Positions 9,035 through 16,265 of a stretch of DNA of 24,132 bases are shown here, piece by piece. The stretch is from Verrucomicrobiaceae bacterium UBA2429 (lineage in GTDB: Bacteria; Verrucomicrobiota; Verrucomicrobiia; Verrucomicrobiales; Verrucomicrobiaceae). The notes below the pieces were generated by a model. The model made no database searches. It saw nothing but the letters and a program-made list of their open reading frames with translations, and was not told where the DNA came from. Where the stretch lies: positions 28,750-52,881 of the forward strand of contig DDQZ01000073.1 of assembly GCA_002343505.1 (NCBI GenBank), written 5' to 3'. Position 1 is the stretch's first letter. Each line of letters begins with the position of its first letter. The position numbers and the translations under genes are program-made.

Positions 9035-9219
9035 GTAGGCCGGATGTGTTTGGCGGAGAAGGCGTCATTTCGCCTCCAGCGCTCTTCGCCAAACTATCCG
9101 GCTTCTTTGAGCGCACGAAGGCACTCTCGCCTCCGCACGCCTCCAAACCTGCCGGATAGTTCGGTGAAGCAGCTCCTCCGTGTTGGCGTTGCTCACCTCA
9201 CCGAACACATCCGGCCTAC
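9035..9219. repeat. Palindromic repeat unit, copy 2 (cluster A)
   Basis: This second 185-bp copy is separated from copy 1 by the 9-bp spacer CGCCGTGTC, giving a 194-bp period. It shares the cluster A word CCTCCAGCGCTCTTCGCC with copy 1, which differs from cluster B. Its right end lies 7 bp from the stop codon of the secreted-protein gene that ends at 9227. The joining bases are GATCT. Confidence 0.93.
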
Positions 9220-9226
9220 GATCTTC

Positions 9227-10162
9227 TCACGGAGCGCCCACCGAGACGCGGAAGAAGTGCTTCGTCTGGCCGGTGACATCCACGGGCAGGGTCACCATGC
9301 CGCCGGTGCCTGCGGTCGCTGCTCCGATGTTGATCCAGGGATTGGCGAGGTTGGAGGAGGATTGGAGCTGGTAACTGCGTCCCGGGACGGTGGGGAAGGT
9401 CATGTTGAAGACACCGCCGCTGATGCTGATCTGCGTCACGCGGAAGAAGCTGGCGGCGCTGGTGGGATCAATGCCGGCGAGGTTCTCGAACACATTTGTG
9501 TGCCCATCGCCATCGGGATCGAGCAGCGGGGCGGCGAGCGGATTGTTGAGACCGAAGTACTGCACCTGCCAGGCATCGTCGAGGCCGTCGCCACTGTAGC
9601 CGGGGAGGTCATCGGTGTTCACGTTGAGGATCGTCCATTGGCCCAGTGCCGACAGGCCTTCATAGTCGGCACGCAAGGTGGTGAGACTGTCCTGAAAGAC
9701 CGCGCTGGCATGTGCCAGGCCGGTATTGTCCACGGTGATGACAGGGCCGGTGGTGGTCGTCCAGGTGGTCCGCATCAGATCGGCCACCAGGACACTCCCG
9801 TCATCAAGGATTTGAATCAAGCTGAGCTGCTTGGTGCCGAGTTCCGTGATGGTGTCCGGTGGCGCGGAATTGATGTGCAGGTGATCCACGTCGTAAAGCT
9901 GGCCGATGTGGCCGTGCTTCATCGTCTCGGCGGGGGCGGCGACGGTGGAGATGCCAACGATACCCCCTGCGCTGCCGTCATTCGTGTAAGCCGCGCTTGT
10001 CGTGCGGGCACCGCCATTGCTGACGGTGTCGGAGGCGATGGTGTAGTTCGCGGACGAACGCGGACCGGCGAGAGCGAATGACGAGTGCAGAAAGACGGCC
10101 GAGCAAAGCGAGGCAAATGACGAGAAGACCACGTGCATGCAGGCGGGGATGAATGGTTTCAT
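9227..10162 (-). CDS. Secreted protein with a calcium-loop (DxDxDG) segment, function unknown
   Basis: This 311-residue exported protein has a signal peptide of about 32 residues. After it comes a segment with the composition of secreted verrucomicrobial proteins (SSANYTIASDTVSNGG). At residues 190-221 there is a GDGLDDAW motif followed by DPDGDGHTN, a dockerin/thrombospondin-3-like calcium-binding loop. The C-terminal ~70 residues, including GRSYQLQSSSNL, form a small beta-rich domain that I recognise as common at the ends of secreted proteins of this phylum. No catalytic motif was found. The gene begins 19 bp after the S74-domain gene and is probably co-transcribed with it. A cell-surface or extracellular structural role is plausible but inferred. 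Its stop codon is immediately followed on the minus strand by repeat cluster A. Confidence 0.8.
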   Translation of the reverse strand: MKPFIPACMHVVFSSFASLCSAVFLHSSFALAGPRSSANYTIASDTVSNGGARTTSAAYTNDGSAGGIVGISTVAAPAETMKHGHIGQLYDVDHLHINSAPPDTITELGTKQLSLIQILDDGSVLVADLMRTTWTTTTGPVITVDNTGLAHASAVFQDSLTTLRADYEGLSALGQWTILNVNTDDLPGYSGDGLDDAWQVQYFGLNNPLAAPLLDPDGDGHTNVFENLAGIDPTSAASFFRVTQISISGGVFNMTFPTVPGRSYQLQSSSNLANPWINIGAATAGTGGMVTLPVDVTGQTKHFFRVSVGAP

Positions 10163-10181
10163 GGCCTATTCGGATTTGGGT

Positions 10182-13100
10182 TTACTTCTTCAAGGCAACC
10201 TTCACGGCATTGGACGCCGCGCTCTGTTCCAGCCGGGCGAGCCGCGCTTCGAGCGCCTCGTTGCGCACCGCTTGATTTGCAGCCTGTGCTTTCATCGTGA
10301 TGGCTTGGTCGGCGAGCTGTTTTTTCAGCGCTGCGATCTCGGCGTCTTTGGCTTCCAGCCTGCGCGCCAGCTCCTGCGTGGCGGAGACGTTGAGCATGGC
10401 GATGGCTTCATAGTCCACCTGGCGGAAGTCAGGCACTTCACGACCGAATACGAAGACCTTTTCAGCTGTGGAAGCAAACGCGGTGCGGAAGGCTCCCTTA
10501 CGGATTTCGGTGACGGGCTGGATTTCCTCCTTGTCATCGGCGATGAGCTTGACGCGGTCGCCGACTTTCAGATCAGAGGCCAGGCTCACCCAGCCGTCCT
10601 TGAGGGGGGCGATCTGGTAGATGTCCGGGACCACGTCGGTGCATTGGCTGACGGCCTGCGGAAAGACCCTTTCCACCTGCTGTGCGATGACCTTCTTTTT
10701 GGGGCGGCTGCCTTTGGCGATCACGTCTTTGTAGAAGAAGTCCGTGATTTCGATGGCCCGCAGTTTGTCCAAGTCCGCCGCGCTGTCGGAGCGGCCCTGG
10801 ATTTTTTTGATCCGCTCATCAGAGTAAGCCACGAAATCTCCCGCCACGACGGTTTGTTGCGCCCAGATCGAGTTATTCCCTGATCCACCAGCGCCGCTGG
10901 CGCCGTCCGTGTAGCCATAGTTAGCCCAGTTGCTGGCGAGGTATCCGATCGGGTTGGTGTAGCGAGTTCGCGGGAGATAGTCGTAAACGGTCAGTTTTGC
11001 ACGAGGTGTGTTGGTTAACCCAATGATCACGGCGCCATCGGCATTAATCGTCATCGGATAGGAATAGCTTCCTGCCTTACTGACTGCAAAAGTCAGACCG
11101 TTGTCTGGGCCGCTGACAAACGGTGAACCAGCAGCGATCAAGGCGTTTCCTCCGCTAGTTTGTTCAAGAAACAGGGTGCCTCGAACGATCAAACTATCCG
11201 AAACTCCGAGAAAACTGGGGCTTCCGGGGATGTCCAGTGTCACGCTATCGGTTCGTGATCCACCGAAGAGCTGGCCTGGCAGGACTTGCAGCCCGACAGT
11301 GCCATTGGACACTTCCAGTTTCGCCCCCGGTGCAGGCGTGCCAATGCCGACGTTGCCTCCCGAGTCCTGAATGATGACGGTGCCGGTGCTTAAGGCAGAG
11401 CGAATGATCCAATCCCCCTTGGTCCCGTAATGAATGTGGCTTTGATTCAAACCAATGTTCGGGGCTGAAAACGCCGCCGTGTTGTTCCCGCTCCCGGCGG
11501 ATGGCGAAACCACATGCAAGGTTGCGTCTGGGGAAGCAGTGCCTATACCAACTTTGCCATTGCCACGGATGGTGACGTTCTCGGTTCCATCGGGCCCGTT
11601 CAGGAAGGAGAACCGGTCATTCGCGTTCGAGGTGTGCAGGCGGAACTGCTGGCCCTGAATGCCCATTCCATAGAAGAAGGTGCCGTCGTCGTAGAGGAGC
11701 AGCTTGCTGTTGGCGGCGCTCGATCCCAGTGAGAGCAAAGATCCAGGCGTGGCGGTGCCGATGCCGACGTTGCCGGTGGTGCGGTAGGCATTGCCGCCGC
11801 TCGCCGCCCAGGTGCCTACGTCGGTGCCGAGCTTCGCCGCCGTCACTGTGCCTGCGGCGAGATTGCCACCGTTGAGGTTCGTGAGCGCAGAGCCGTCACC
11901 GCTGATGATCCCGCTAAAGTTGATGCCGCCGTTCACATCAAGCTTCGCCGTGGGTGTTTCAGTGCCGATGCCGACATCGCCTCCATTCGGCTGCAGGCTG
12001 AGCGCTCCATAGGAGCCACCAGCGCTGCTGGTGCTCTGAATGATGGAGTAACCTCCTGAAATCGCCGTCACTGCCATCAGCAGGCTGGTCCTGCCATTGA
12101 ATTCGCTGCCAATGGAAATCGCCGGGGAGGTTCCATCAACCTGAAGTGCCCGCCCCGGTGAACTGGTGCCGATGCCGACGTTGCCGGCGCTGCGGAAGAC
12201 ATTCGCGCCGCTGACACTCCAGAGGCCCACGTCCGTCCCGAGCTTGGCGGCGGTGACGGATGCGGCGGCGAGCTGGGAACCGCCGATGCTGCCCGCCGTG
12301 AGGTTTGCGCCGTTGAGGTTGGTGAGCGCCGCGCCGTTGCCGCTGAAGGTGCCGCTCACCGTGCCGGTGAAGGTCGGAGAGGCGAGCGGTGCTTTGAGCG
12401 CGACATTGCCGTTCAGCTTGTTGATCGCCGAGAGGATTGTGTCGCTGGCCGTGATCGTGCCGGTGGTGGAGGAGAATCCGGTCAATGCTTTGCCCGTCAC
12501 GGTGGCGGCGGCGATGATCGTGGCAGACTGTAAGCCGGTGACATCGCCGGCGAGTGCGCCGGTGAAGCTCGTGGCGTTCGTAGCCGAGGAGGCGTTACCC
12601 GTGAGGTTTCCACTAAAAGTGCCCGTGGTGGTGCCGCTGAGCGTGAGGTTGCTGGCGAGCTTCGCGCTGTTGACGGCATTGCTGGCGATTTTCGGGCCGG
12701 TGACGGCGTTGGCAGCGAGCAGCGAGCTATCCACGGCACCGGTGGCGATTTTCACCGTGGAGATGCTGCCATCCGGCAGGTAGCCGTAAGGCGCGAGCCG
12801 CTGGTCGGGCGTGAGGAGCTGGTTGCCATTCACGCCGTCGTTGAACCACACGCGGAGGCGCACATCGGCATTCGTCCACACGCTGGCGGGGATGGCGGCC
12901 ATGTTCGTGAGCGAGGTGTCGCCGAGGAGCACGGAGTAGAGGCCCTTCGTCACCGCGAGGGAGACGGCGGAGTCTGGAATGCCATCAGCGGGCGTGGTGT
13001 CGGCGGCGTTGCCCCAATAGACGGTGGTGCCAGCCGCATTCACGAGGGCGAAACGAAACTGGCCGGTGCCCTCGAAATTCACGGTGCCGATGGCGACGCG

Positions 13101-13214
13101 GCCCTGGTAGCTGACGAGCTGCGGCACCTGCGAATGCAAAAGGCCGAGTGACGAATGCAAAATGACGAGAATTAAAAGGCACAGTGGCAGCGGAAGGTGG
13201 TGTGTGTTTTTCAT
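10182..13214 (-). CDS. Secreted fibre-like protein with NVGIGT repeats and a C-terminal S74 chaperone domain
   Basis: The product is 1010 residues. I choose the ATG at 13214 because it gives a clean signal peptide (MKNTHHLPLPLCLLILVIL). The reading frame stays open upstream to 14006, but that part overlaps another gene and a repeat and is not coding. Residues 30-150 are a beta-rich head (VSYQGRVAIGT). Residues 150-330 are low-complexity Ala/Thr/Asn fibre sequence. Five VGIGT motifs occur at 346, 414, 483, 555 and 622, and the phrase ALTNLNG occurs at 296 and 443. The C-terminus carries the intramolecular chaperone of endosialidase (peptidase S74): YSDERIKKIQG at 797-807, with Ser798 as the likely self-cleavage site, then a coiled coil at about 940-1000. 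In phage tail spikes this domain drives trimerisation and is then cut off. Here it is most likely a trimeric cell-surface fibre. Confidence 0.88.
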   Translation of the reverse strand: MKNTHHLPLPLCLLILVILHSSLGLLHSQVPQLVSYQGRVAIGTVNFEGTGQFRFALVNAAGTTVYWGNAADTTPADGIPDSAVSLAVTKGLYSVLLGDTSLTNMAAIPASVWTNADVRLRVWFNDGVNGNQLLTPDQRLAPYGYLPDGSISTVKIATGAVDSSLLAANAVTGPKIASNAVNSAKLASNLTLSGTTTGTFSGNLTGNASSATNATSFTGALAGDVTGLQSATIIAAATVTGKALTGFSSTTGTITASDTILSAINKLNGNVALKAPLASPTFTGTVSGTFSGNGAALTNLNGANLTAGSIGGSQLAAASVTAAKLGTDVGLWSVSGANVFRSAGNVGIGTSSPGRALQVDGTSPAISIGSEFNGRTSLLMAVTAISGGYSIIQSTSSAGGSYGALSLQPNGGDVGIGTETPTAKLDVNGGINFSGIISGDGSALTNLNGGNLAAGTVTAAKLGTDVGTWAASGGNAYRTTGNVGIGTATPGSLLSLGSSAANSKLLLYDDGTFFYGMGIQGQQFRLHTSNANDRFSFLNGPDGTENVTIRGNGKVGIGTASPDATLHVVSPSAGSGNNTAAFSAPNIGLNQSHIHYGTKGDWIIRSALSTGTVIIQDSGGNVGIGTPAPGAKLEVSNGTVGLQVLPGQLFGGSRTDSVTLDIPGSPSFLGVSDSLIVRGTLFLEQTSGGNALIAAGSPFVSGPDNGLTFAVSKAGSYSYPMTINADGAVIIGLTNTPRAKLTVYDYLPRTRYTNPIGYLASNWANYGYTDGASGAGGSGNNSIWAQQTVVAGDFVAYSDERIKKIQGRSDSAADLDKLRAIEITDFFYKDVIAKGSRPKKKVIAQQVERVFPQAVSQCTDVVPDIYQIAPLKDGWVSLASDLKVGDRVKLIADDKEEIQPVTEIRKGAFRTAFASTAEKVFVFGREVPDFRQVDYEAIAMLNVSATQELARRLEAKDAEIAALKKQLADQAITMKAQAANQAVRNEALEARLARLEQSAASNAVKVALKK

Positions 13215-13270
13215 GGCGTGAGTGGGTAAGGCGTGAGGAGGCAAAAGGGCGGATGAAGGGCTCATGCGGG

Positions 13271-13765
13271 CTATTTCGCCTTCCCGTTCCCGGCGCCCTT
13301 CTTGTTGGCCCCACGGGCTGATTGAGCCATTTGGGAAAACTTGGGCGTGCTCTCCGCCTTCGCCACCTCGATGCCGCCACGATGCACGATGACCTGGTAT
13401 TCCATTTCCTGGCGGGTCGTGCCGGTGTCCTGCACGGCGATGGCACCTACATTGAAAGTCACCACCTCGGAGGCCTTCAGCGGCGGCAGCTTCTCTTTTC
13501 CGGTGCTCAACAGCGCCTTGCGCTGGAGACTGGGCCGCTGCACGAGGAGGGCCCACTCGATCTCGCCCTCGCCGAGCGGCTGGGTGGAGGTGTTTTTCAC
13601 CGTGATTTTCAGGCCGCGTGTCAGCTCCTGCTGCTTGGGGCGGTTGATTTGCTTTTCCCGATCGAGCGTGCGGGGGCTGACTTTGAGTTCGGTGTCCTTG
13701 AACTGGGCGGAAGCGGGCAAAGCGACCGCAAAGACGGAGGTGAGGATGAGGAGTGCGGTTTTCAT
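13271..13765 (-). CDS. Small secreted protein, function unknown
   Basis: This 164-residue protein has a clear signal peptide (MKTALLILTSVFAVALPASA, cut before QF). The mature part is about 144 residues and reads as alternating beta strands (LKITVKNTSTQPL, EIEWALLVQRP, EYQVIVHRGG), suggesting an immunoglobulin-like fold. The tail is basic and low in complexity (GANKKGAGNGKAK). I do not recognise a named family. It is the first gene of the cassette, 56 bp upstream of the fibre gene, so it may assist export or anchoring of that fibre; this is position-based inference. Its leader contains two inverted repeats, one close to the start codon. Confidence 0.75.
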   Translation of the reverse strand: MKTALLILTSVFAVALPASAQFKDTELKVSPRTLDREKQINRPKQQELTRGLKITVKNTSTQPLGEGEIEWALLVQRPSLQRKALLSTGKEKLPPLKASEVVTFNVGAIAVQDTGTTRQEMEYQVIVHRGGIEVAKAESTPKFSQMAQSARGANKKGAGNGKAK

Positions 13766-13768
13766 GAC

Positions 13769-13787
13769 GTGGAAAATGGGTTTCCAC
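13769..13787 (-). promoter_or_regulatory. 7-bp hairpin next to the start codon
   Basis: GTGGAAA (13769-13775) and TTTCCAC (13781-13787) pair across a 5-nt loop, only 3 bases from the ATG at 13765. In the minus-strand mRNA this stem would cover the ribosome-binding region, so it could lower or gate translation. No Shine-Dalgarno is visible nearby. Confidence 0.35.
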
Positions 13788-13813
13788 TGGGCAATGCCCC
13801 GTCAGAGAATGAA

Positions 13814-13845
13814 CCCGGCAAAAAAGAAGAAACTTTTTTGCCGGG
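13814..13845. promoter_or_regulatory. Perfect 13-bp inverted repeat in the leader of the cassette
   Basis: CCCGGCAAAAAAG (13814-13826) is perfectly complementary to CTTTTTTGCCGGG (13833-13845) across a 6-nt loop. It lies 48 bp upstream of the first cassette gene and 19 bp from repeat cluster B. The GC pairs are at the base of the stem and the A/T pairs near the loop, the opposite of an intrinsic terminator with an external U-tract. An operator or an mRNA leader hairpin fits better. Confidence 0.5.
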
Positions 13846-13864
13846 AAGCACCAGCCGCCGTGTC

Positions 13865-14039
13865 GTAGGCCGGATGTGTTTGGCGAAAAGCGTGTCATTT
13901 CACCCCCCAGCCCACTTCGCCAAACTATCCGGCTCTTTGAGCGCACGAATGCCCCCTCACCTCCAAACCAGCCGGATAGTTCGGTGTAGCAGCTCCTCCG
14001 TGTCATCGACGCTCACGGCACCGAACACATCCGGCCTAC
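13865..14039. repeat. Palindromic repeat unit, copy 3 (cluster B, shortened)
   Basis: This 175-bp copy is about 10 bp shorter than the others because part of the central segment between arms 2 and 3 is missing (CACCTCCGCA in full copies). All four arms are kept. The 9-bp spacer CGCCGTGTC precedes it at 13856-13864, even though no repeat unit lies to its left. Confidence 0.92.
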
Positions 14040-14048
14040 CGCAGTATC

Positions 14049-14233
14049 GTAGGCCGGATGTGTTTGGCGAAAAGCGCGTCATTTCACCCCCCAGCCCACT
14101 TCGCCAAACTATCCGGCTCTGTGCGCGCACGAAGGCTCTTTCACCTCCGCACACCTCCAAACCAGCCGGATAGTTCGGTGAAGCAGCTCCTTCGTGTTGG
14201 CGATGCTCACGGCACCGAACACATCCGGCCTAC
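14049..14233. repeat. Palindromic repeat unit, copy 4 (cluster B)
   Basis: This is a 185-bp copy. The spacer on its left is CGCAGTATC, a variant of the usual CGCCGTGTC. The segment after arm 2 reads CTGTGCGCGC where other copies have CTTTGAGCGC. All four arms are intact. Confidence 0.92.
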
Positions 14234-14242
14234 CGCCGTGTC

Positions 14243-14428
14243 GTAGGCCGGATGTGTTTGGCGGAAAGCGTGTCGTTTCACCCCCCAGCCCAATTCGCCA
14301 AACTATCCGGCTTCTTTGAGCGCACGAATGCTCTCTCACCTCCGCACACCTCCAAACCAGCCGGATAGTTCGGTGAAGCAGCTCCTTCGTGTTGGCGATG
14401 CTCACCTCACCGAACACATCCGGCCTAC
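14243..14428. repeat. Palindromic repeat unit, copy 5 (cluster B)
   Basis: This is a 186-bp copy with the standard CGCCGTGTC spacer on both sides. It shares the cluster B feature of CCCCCCAGCCC before arm 2, where cluster A copies have CCTCCAGCGC. All four arms are intact. Confidence 0.92.
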
Positions 14429-14437
14429 CGCCGTGTC

Positions 14438-14622
14438 GTAGGCCGGATGTGTTTGGCGGAAAGCGTGTCATTTCACCCCCCAGCCCACTTCGCCAAACTA
14501 TCCGGCTCTTTGAGCGCACGAATGCTCTTTCACCCCCGCACACCTCCAAACCAGCCGGATAGTTCGGTGAAGCAGCTCCTCCGTGTTAGCGATGCTCACC
14601 TCACCGAACACATCCGGCCTAC
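14438..14622. repeat. Palindromic repeat unit, copy 6 (cluster B)
   Basis: This is a 185-bp copy. Its right end is followed by GATCT and then the stop codon of the ECF sigma gene at 14628-14630, a 5-bp gap. The same GATCT joins copy 2 to its neighbouring gene. With the hairpins at 13769-13845, cluster B accounts for the gene-free interval 13766-14627. Confidence 0.92.
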
Positions 14623-14627
14623 GATCT

Positions 14628-15188
14628 CTACTTCTCCATCGCATCCCGCAGCCACGCTCTCGCAAAGGCCCACTGCCGGTTCAAATCCCGCTCTGACATG
14701 CCCGTCACCTCCGCGATCTCCGGCCAGGTGAGCCCCGCGAAATAGCGCAGCCGCACAATTTCACCCGCCAGCGCATCCTCCGCCGTCAGCCGGTCCAGCG
14801 CCTCATCCACCGCCAGCAGTTCCTCATCCGGCGCATCAAACGCCAGCGCCGCCTCCGCATCACCCAGCGCATCGAGGTCCACCCGCTCCGCATCCTCACC
14901 CCCGCGCTTCAGACGCTTCTTGTCGCGGGCGCGATTGATCAACACGCAGCGCATCGCCTGCGCCGCAGCGCCCAAGAAATGCCGACGGCTCTCCCAGCGC
15001 TGTTCCTTGTCCCGCGAGACCCGCAACCAGGCCTCATGCACCAGCACCGTCGCCGAGATCGTCTGCGCCCCGGACTCCCCGGCCATCTGCCCACGCGCCA
15101 GCCGCCGCAGCTCCTCATAGACCAGCGGAAGCAGCCGCGACGATGAAACGGGCTCTTGGAGCGTTGTTGGATTCACGTCGTTTTTCAC
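14628..15188 (-). CDS. ECF-family RNA polymerase sigma factor (PF07638-like)
   Basis: This 186-residue sigma factor is of the ECF-like type common in Planctomycetes and Verrucomicrobia. Region 2 lies at about residues 18-92: LLPLVYEELRRLARGQM, then ATVLVHEAWLRV, then RHFLGAAAQAMRCVLINRAR. Region 4, with its helix-turn-helix, lies at about 125-182: LDRLTAEDALAGEIVRLRYF, then GLTWPEIAEVTGMSERDLNR. It would direct RNA polymerase to a stress or envelope regulon. No separate anti-sigma gene is seen next to it. In related genomes such sigma genes are often followed by a WD40 Ser/Thr kinase, and the kinase at 4653-8804 is a fitting partner, now about 5.8 kb downstream on the same strand. The gene follows the isomerase-like gene with a 41-bp gap. 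Confidence 0.93.
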   Translation of the reverse strand: MKNDVNPTTLQEPVSSSRLLPLVYEELRRLARGQMAGESGAQTISATVLVHEAWLRVSRDKEQRWESRRHFLGAAAQAMRCVLINRARDKKRLKRGGEDAERVDLDALGDAEAALAFDAPDEELLAVDEALDRLTAEDALAGEIVRLRYFAGLTWPEIAEVTGMSERDLNRQWAFARAWLRDAMEK

Positions 15189-15229
15189 TGCTGCTCAGCA
15201 TGTCCTTTGATCTCTGCACTGCAAGCAAC

Positions 15230-16114
15230 TCATGGCCAGTGATGCGCGATCTTCATTTTCAGGAACTCGACGCTCCGCGCGAGCTGCTCCATGCCATCCA
15301 CTCCGTCCTCGATGCTGATCCAGCCGTTGAAGCCCTTGATCTTCAGTTCGGAGAAGATCGCGTCGTAGTCGTTGAGGCCTTTGCCGATTTCGCCGTGGCG
15401 GAGGCGTTTGGCGTAGCCTTGGGCGCCGCCTTCCTCTTTGCGCAGGTCTTCGATGGTGCCCTCGGCGAGGTAGCGGTCGCTGGCGTGCATGGTGACGACG
15501 CGGTGTGAGACGCGCTTCAGCAACTCGATGGGGTCCTCACCGGCGAGGTAGGTGTTCGAGGGGTCGTAGTTCACGCCGAAGTTCGGGTGGTTCACGGCAT
15601 CGACGAGCTTGCAGAAGACATCCATCTTCTGCGCGAACTCGGGATACTCCCAGAAATCGTCCTTGTAGTGGTTTTCGATGATGAGTGTGATGCCGCGCTC
15701 CTGCGCATACGGCAGACAGGCGTGGATGGAATCGGCGGCGAGCTTCACGCCTTCATCAATGCTCAGCTCAGGCCTTCTTTGACCGCTGAGCACGCGGCAG
15801 TAGCCGCCGCCGAGCGTGTGCGTCATGTCAATCCAGCGCTTCTGTTTGGCGATCTCCTTCTCACGGAAGGCGGCGTCGGGATGCGTGAAGTCAGGCGAGC
15901 AGCACATCATCGGGATGACCTTGCCGGTGTCCTCGACCTGCTTGCGAAAGCGCGGCCAGTTTTTCTCATCGGCCATCTCGAGGAAGCCCGCATACCACTC
16001 CAGGCCCTGCACATCGAGCGTGGAGGCGAGTCTGATCCATTCGGAGACGGTCATCGTCCCTTCTTTGCAAAGGGCGACCATGAAGGCTTTCGGGAAGGCG
16101 GCGAGCTTGGGCAT
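15230..16114 (-). CDS. Sugar phosphate isomerase/epimerase-like TIM-barrel protein
   Basis: This 294-residue protein belongs to the xylose-isomerase-like TIM-barrel superfamily (AP endonuclease family 2 fold). The metal-binding pattern is complete: Glu147 in LIIENHY, Asp184 in VNYDPSNT, His210 in VTMHASD, His240 with Glu242 in LRHGEIGKG, and Glu269 in ISIEDG. Members isomerise or epimerise sugars, inositols or hydroxypyruvate; the substrate cannot be read from the sequence. No signal peptide is seen, so it is cytoplasmic. It is the first gene of the long minus-strand run and is divergent from the defence operon, with 151 bp between start codons. Confidence 0.9.
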   Translation of the reverse strand: MPKLAAFPKAFMVALCKEGTMTVSEWIRLASTLDVQGLEWYAGFLEMADEKNWPRFRKQVEDTGKVIPMMCCSPDFTHPDAAFREKEIAKQKRWIDMTHTLGGGYCRVLSGQRRPELSIDEGVKLAADSIHACLPYAQERGITLIIENHYKDDFWEYPEFAQKMDVFCKLVDAVNHPNFGVNYDPSNTYLAGEDPIELLKRVSHRVVTMHASDRYLAEGTIEDLRKEEGGAQGYAKRLRHGEIGKGLNDYDAIFSELKIKGFNGWISIEDGVDGMEQLARSVEFLKMKIAHHWP

Positions 16115-16265
16115 GAGCCGAGCATAACGAAGTCCGGCCCGCCTTCACCACGACAAAATGTGTGTGATTGGCGACATCGCCCCCCGCTGCCATCCTCAAG
16201 CCTTGCATCGGAAGCCTGTATCGCGTCTTATCAAAGAGTTCCAGCGCCCTAGCCTGCCATTGTCC
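16115..16265. promoter_or_regulatory. Divergent intergenic region between isomerase-like gene and hsdM
   Basis: This 151-bp region must hold the promoters of both divergent transcripts. On the plus strand, TTGCAT at 16203-16208 and TCTTAT at 16226-16231, spaced 17 bp, are the best sigma-70-like pair I see, matching consensus at 3/6 and 4/6 positions. That is weak. No tRNA end, integrase or direct repeat marks the start of the defence operon here. Confidence 0.25.

Larger units (their letters stand above)
8841..14622. other. Repeat-bounded cassette of three secreted-protein genes
   Basis: Two copies of the 185-bp repeat on the left and four on the right enclose three minus-strand genes for exported proteins (9227-13765). 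Outside the cassette lie an ECF sigma gene on one side and a large Ser/Thr kinase on the other, two families that are often direct neighbours. The arrangement suggests an insertion or an exchange by recombination between repeats. No transposase, integrase or target-site duplication was found, so this is a structural inference and not a proven mobile element. Confidence 0.35.

Noticed and set aside
7146..9038. 630-residue plus-strand open frame
   Set aside because: It is opposite the kinase gene and the repeat; composition is typical of an antisense shadow in high-GC DNA.
10182..13214. Prophage tail-fibre gene
   Set aside because: It has a signal peptide and secreted-protein neighbours; no capsid, terminase, tail-tape or lysis gene is present.
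13814..13845. Intrinsic terminator
   Set aside because: The T-run lies inside the stem and no U-tract follows the stem on either strand.
13215..14006. In-frame upstream extension of the fibre gene by 264 codons
   Set aside because: It runs through the gene at 13271-13765 in another frame and into a repeat; the translated part is Arg/His/Pro-rich shadow sequence, and a proper signal peptide starts at 13214.
14109..14549. 146-residue minus-strand open frame inside repeat cluster B
   Set aside because: The peptide merely repeats the translation of the palindromic unit; there is no independent start signal or family match.
8841..14622. CRISPR array
   Set aside because: The units are 185 bp and internally palindromic, with a constant 9-bp spacer; there are no variable spacers and no cas genes.
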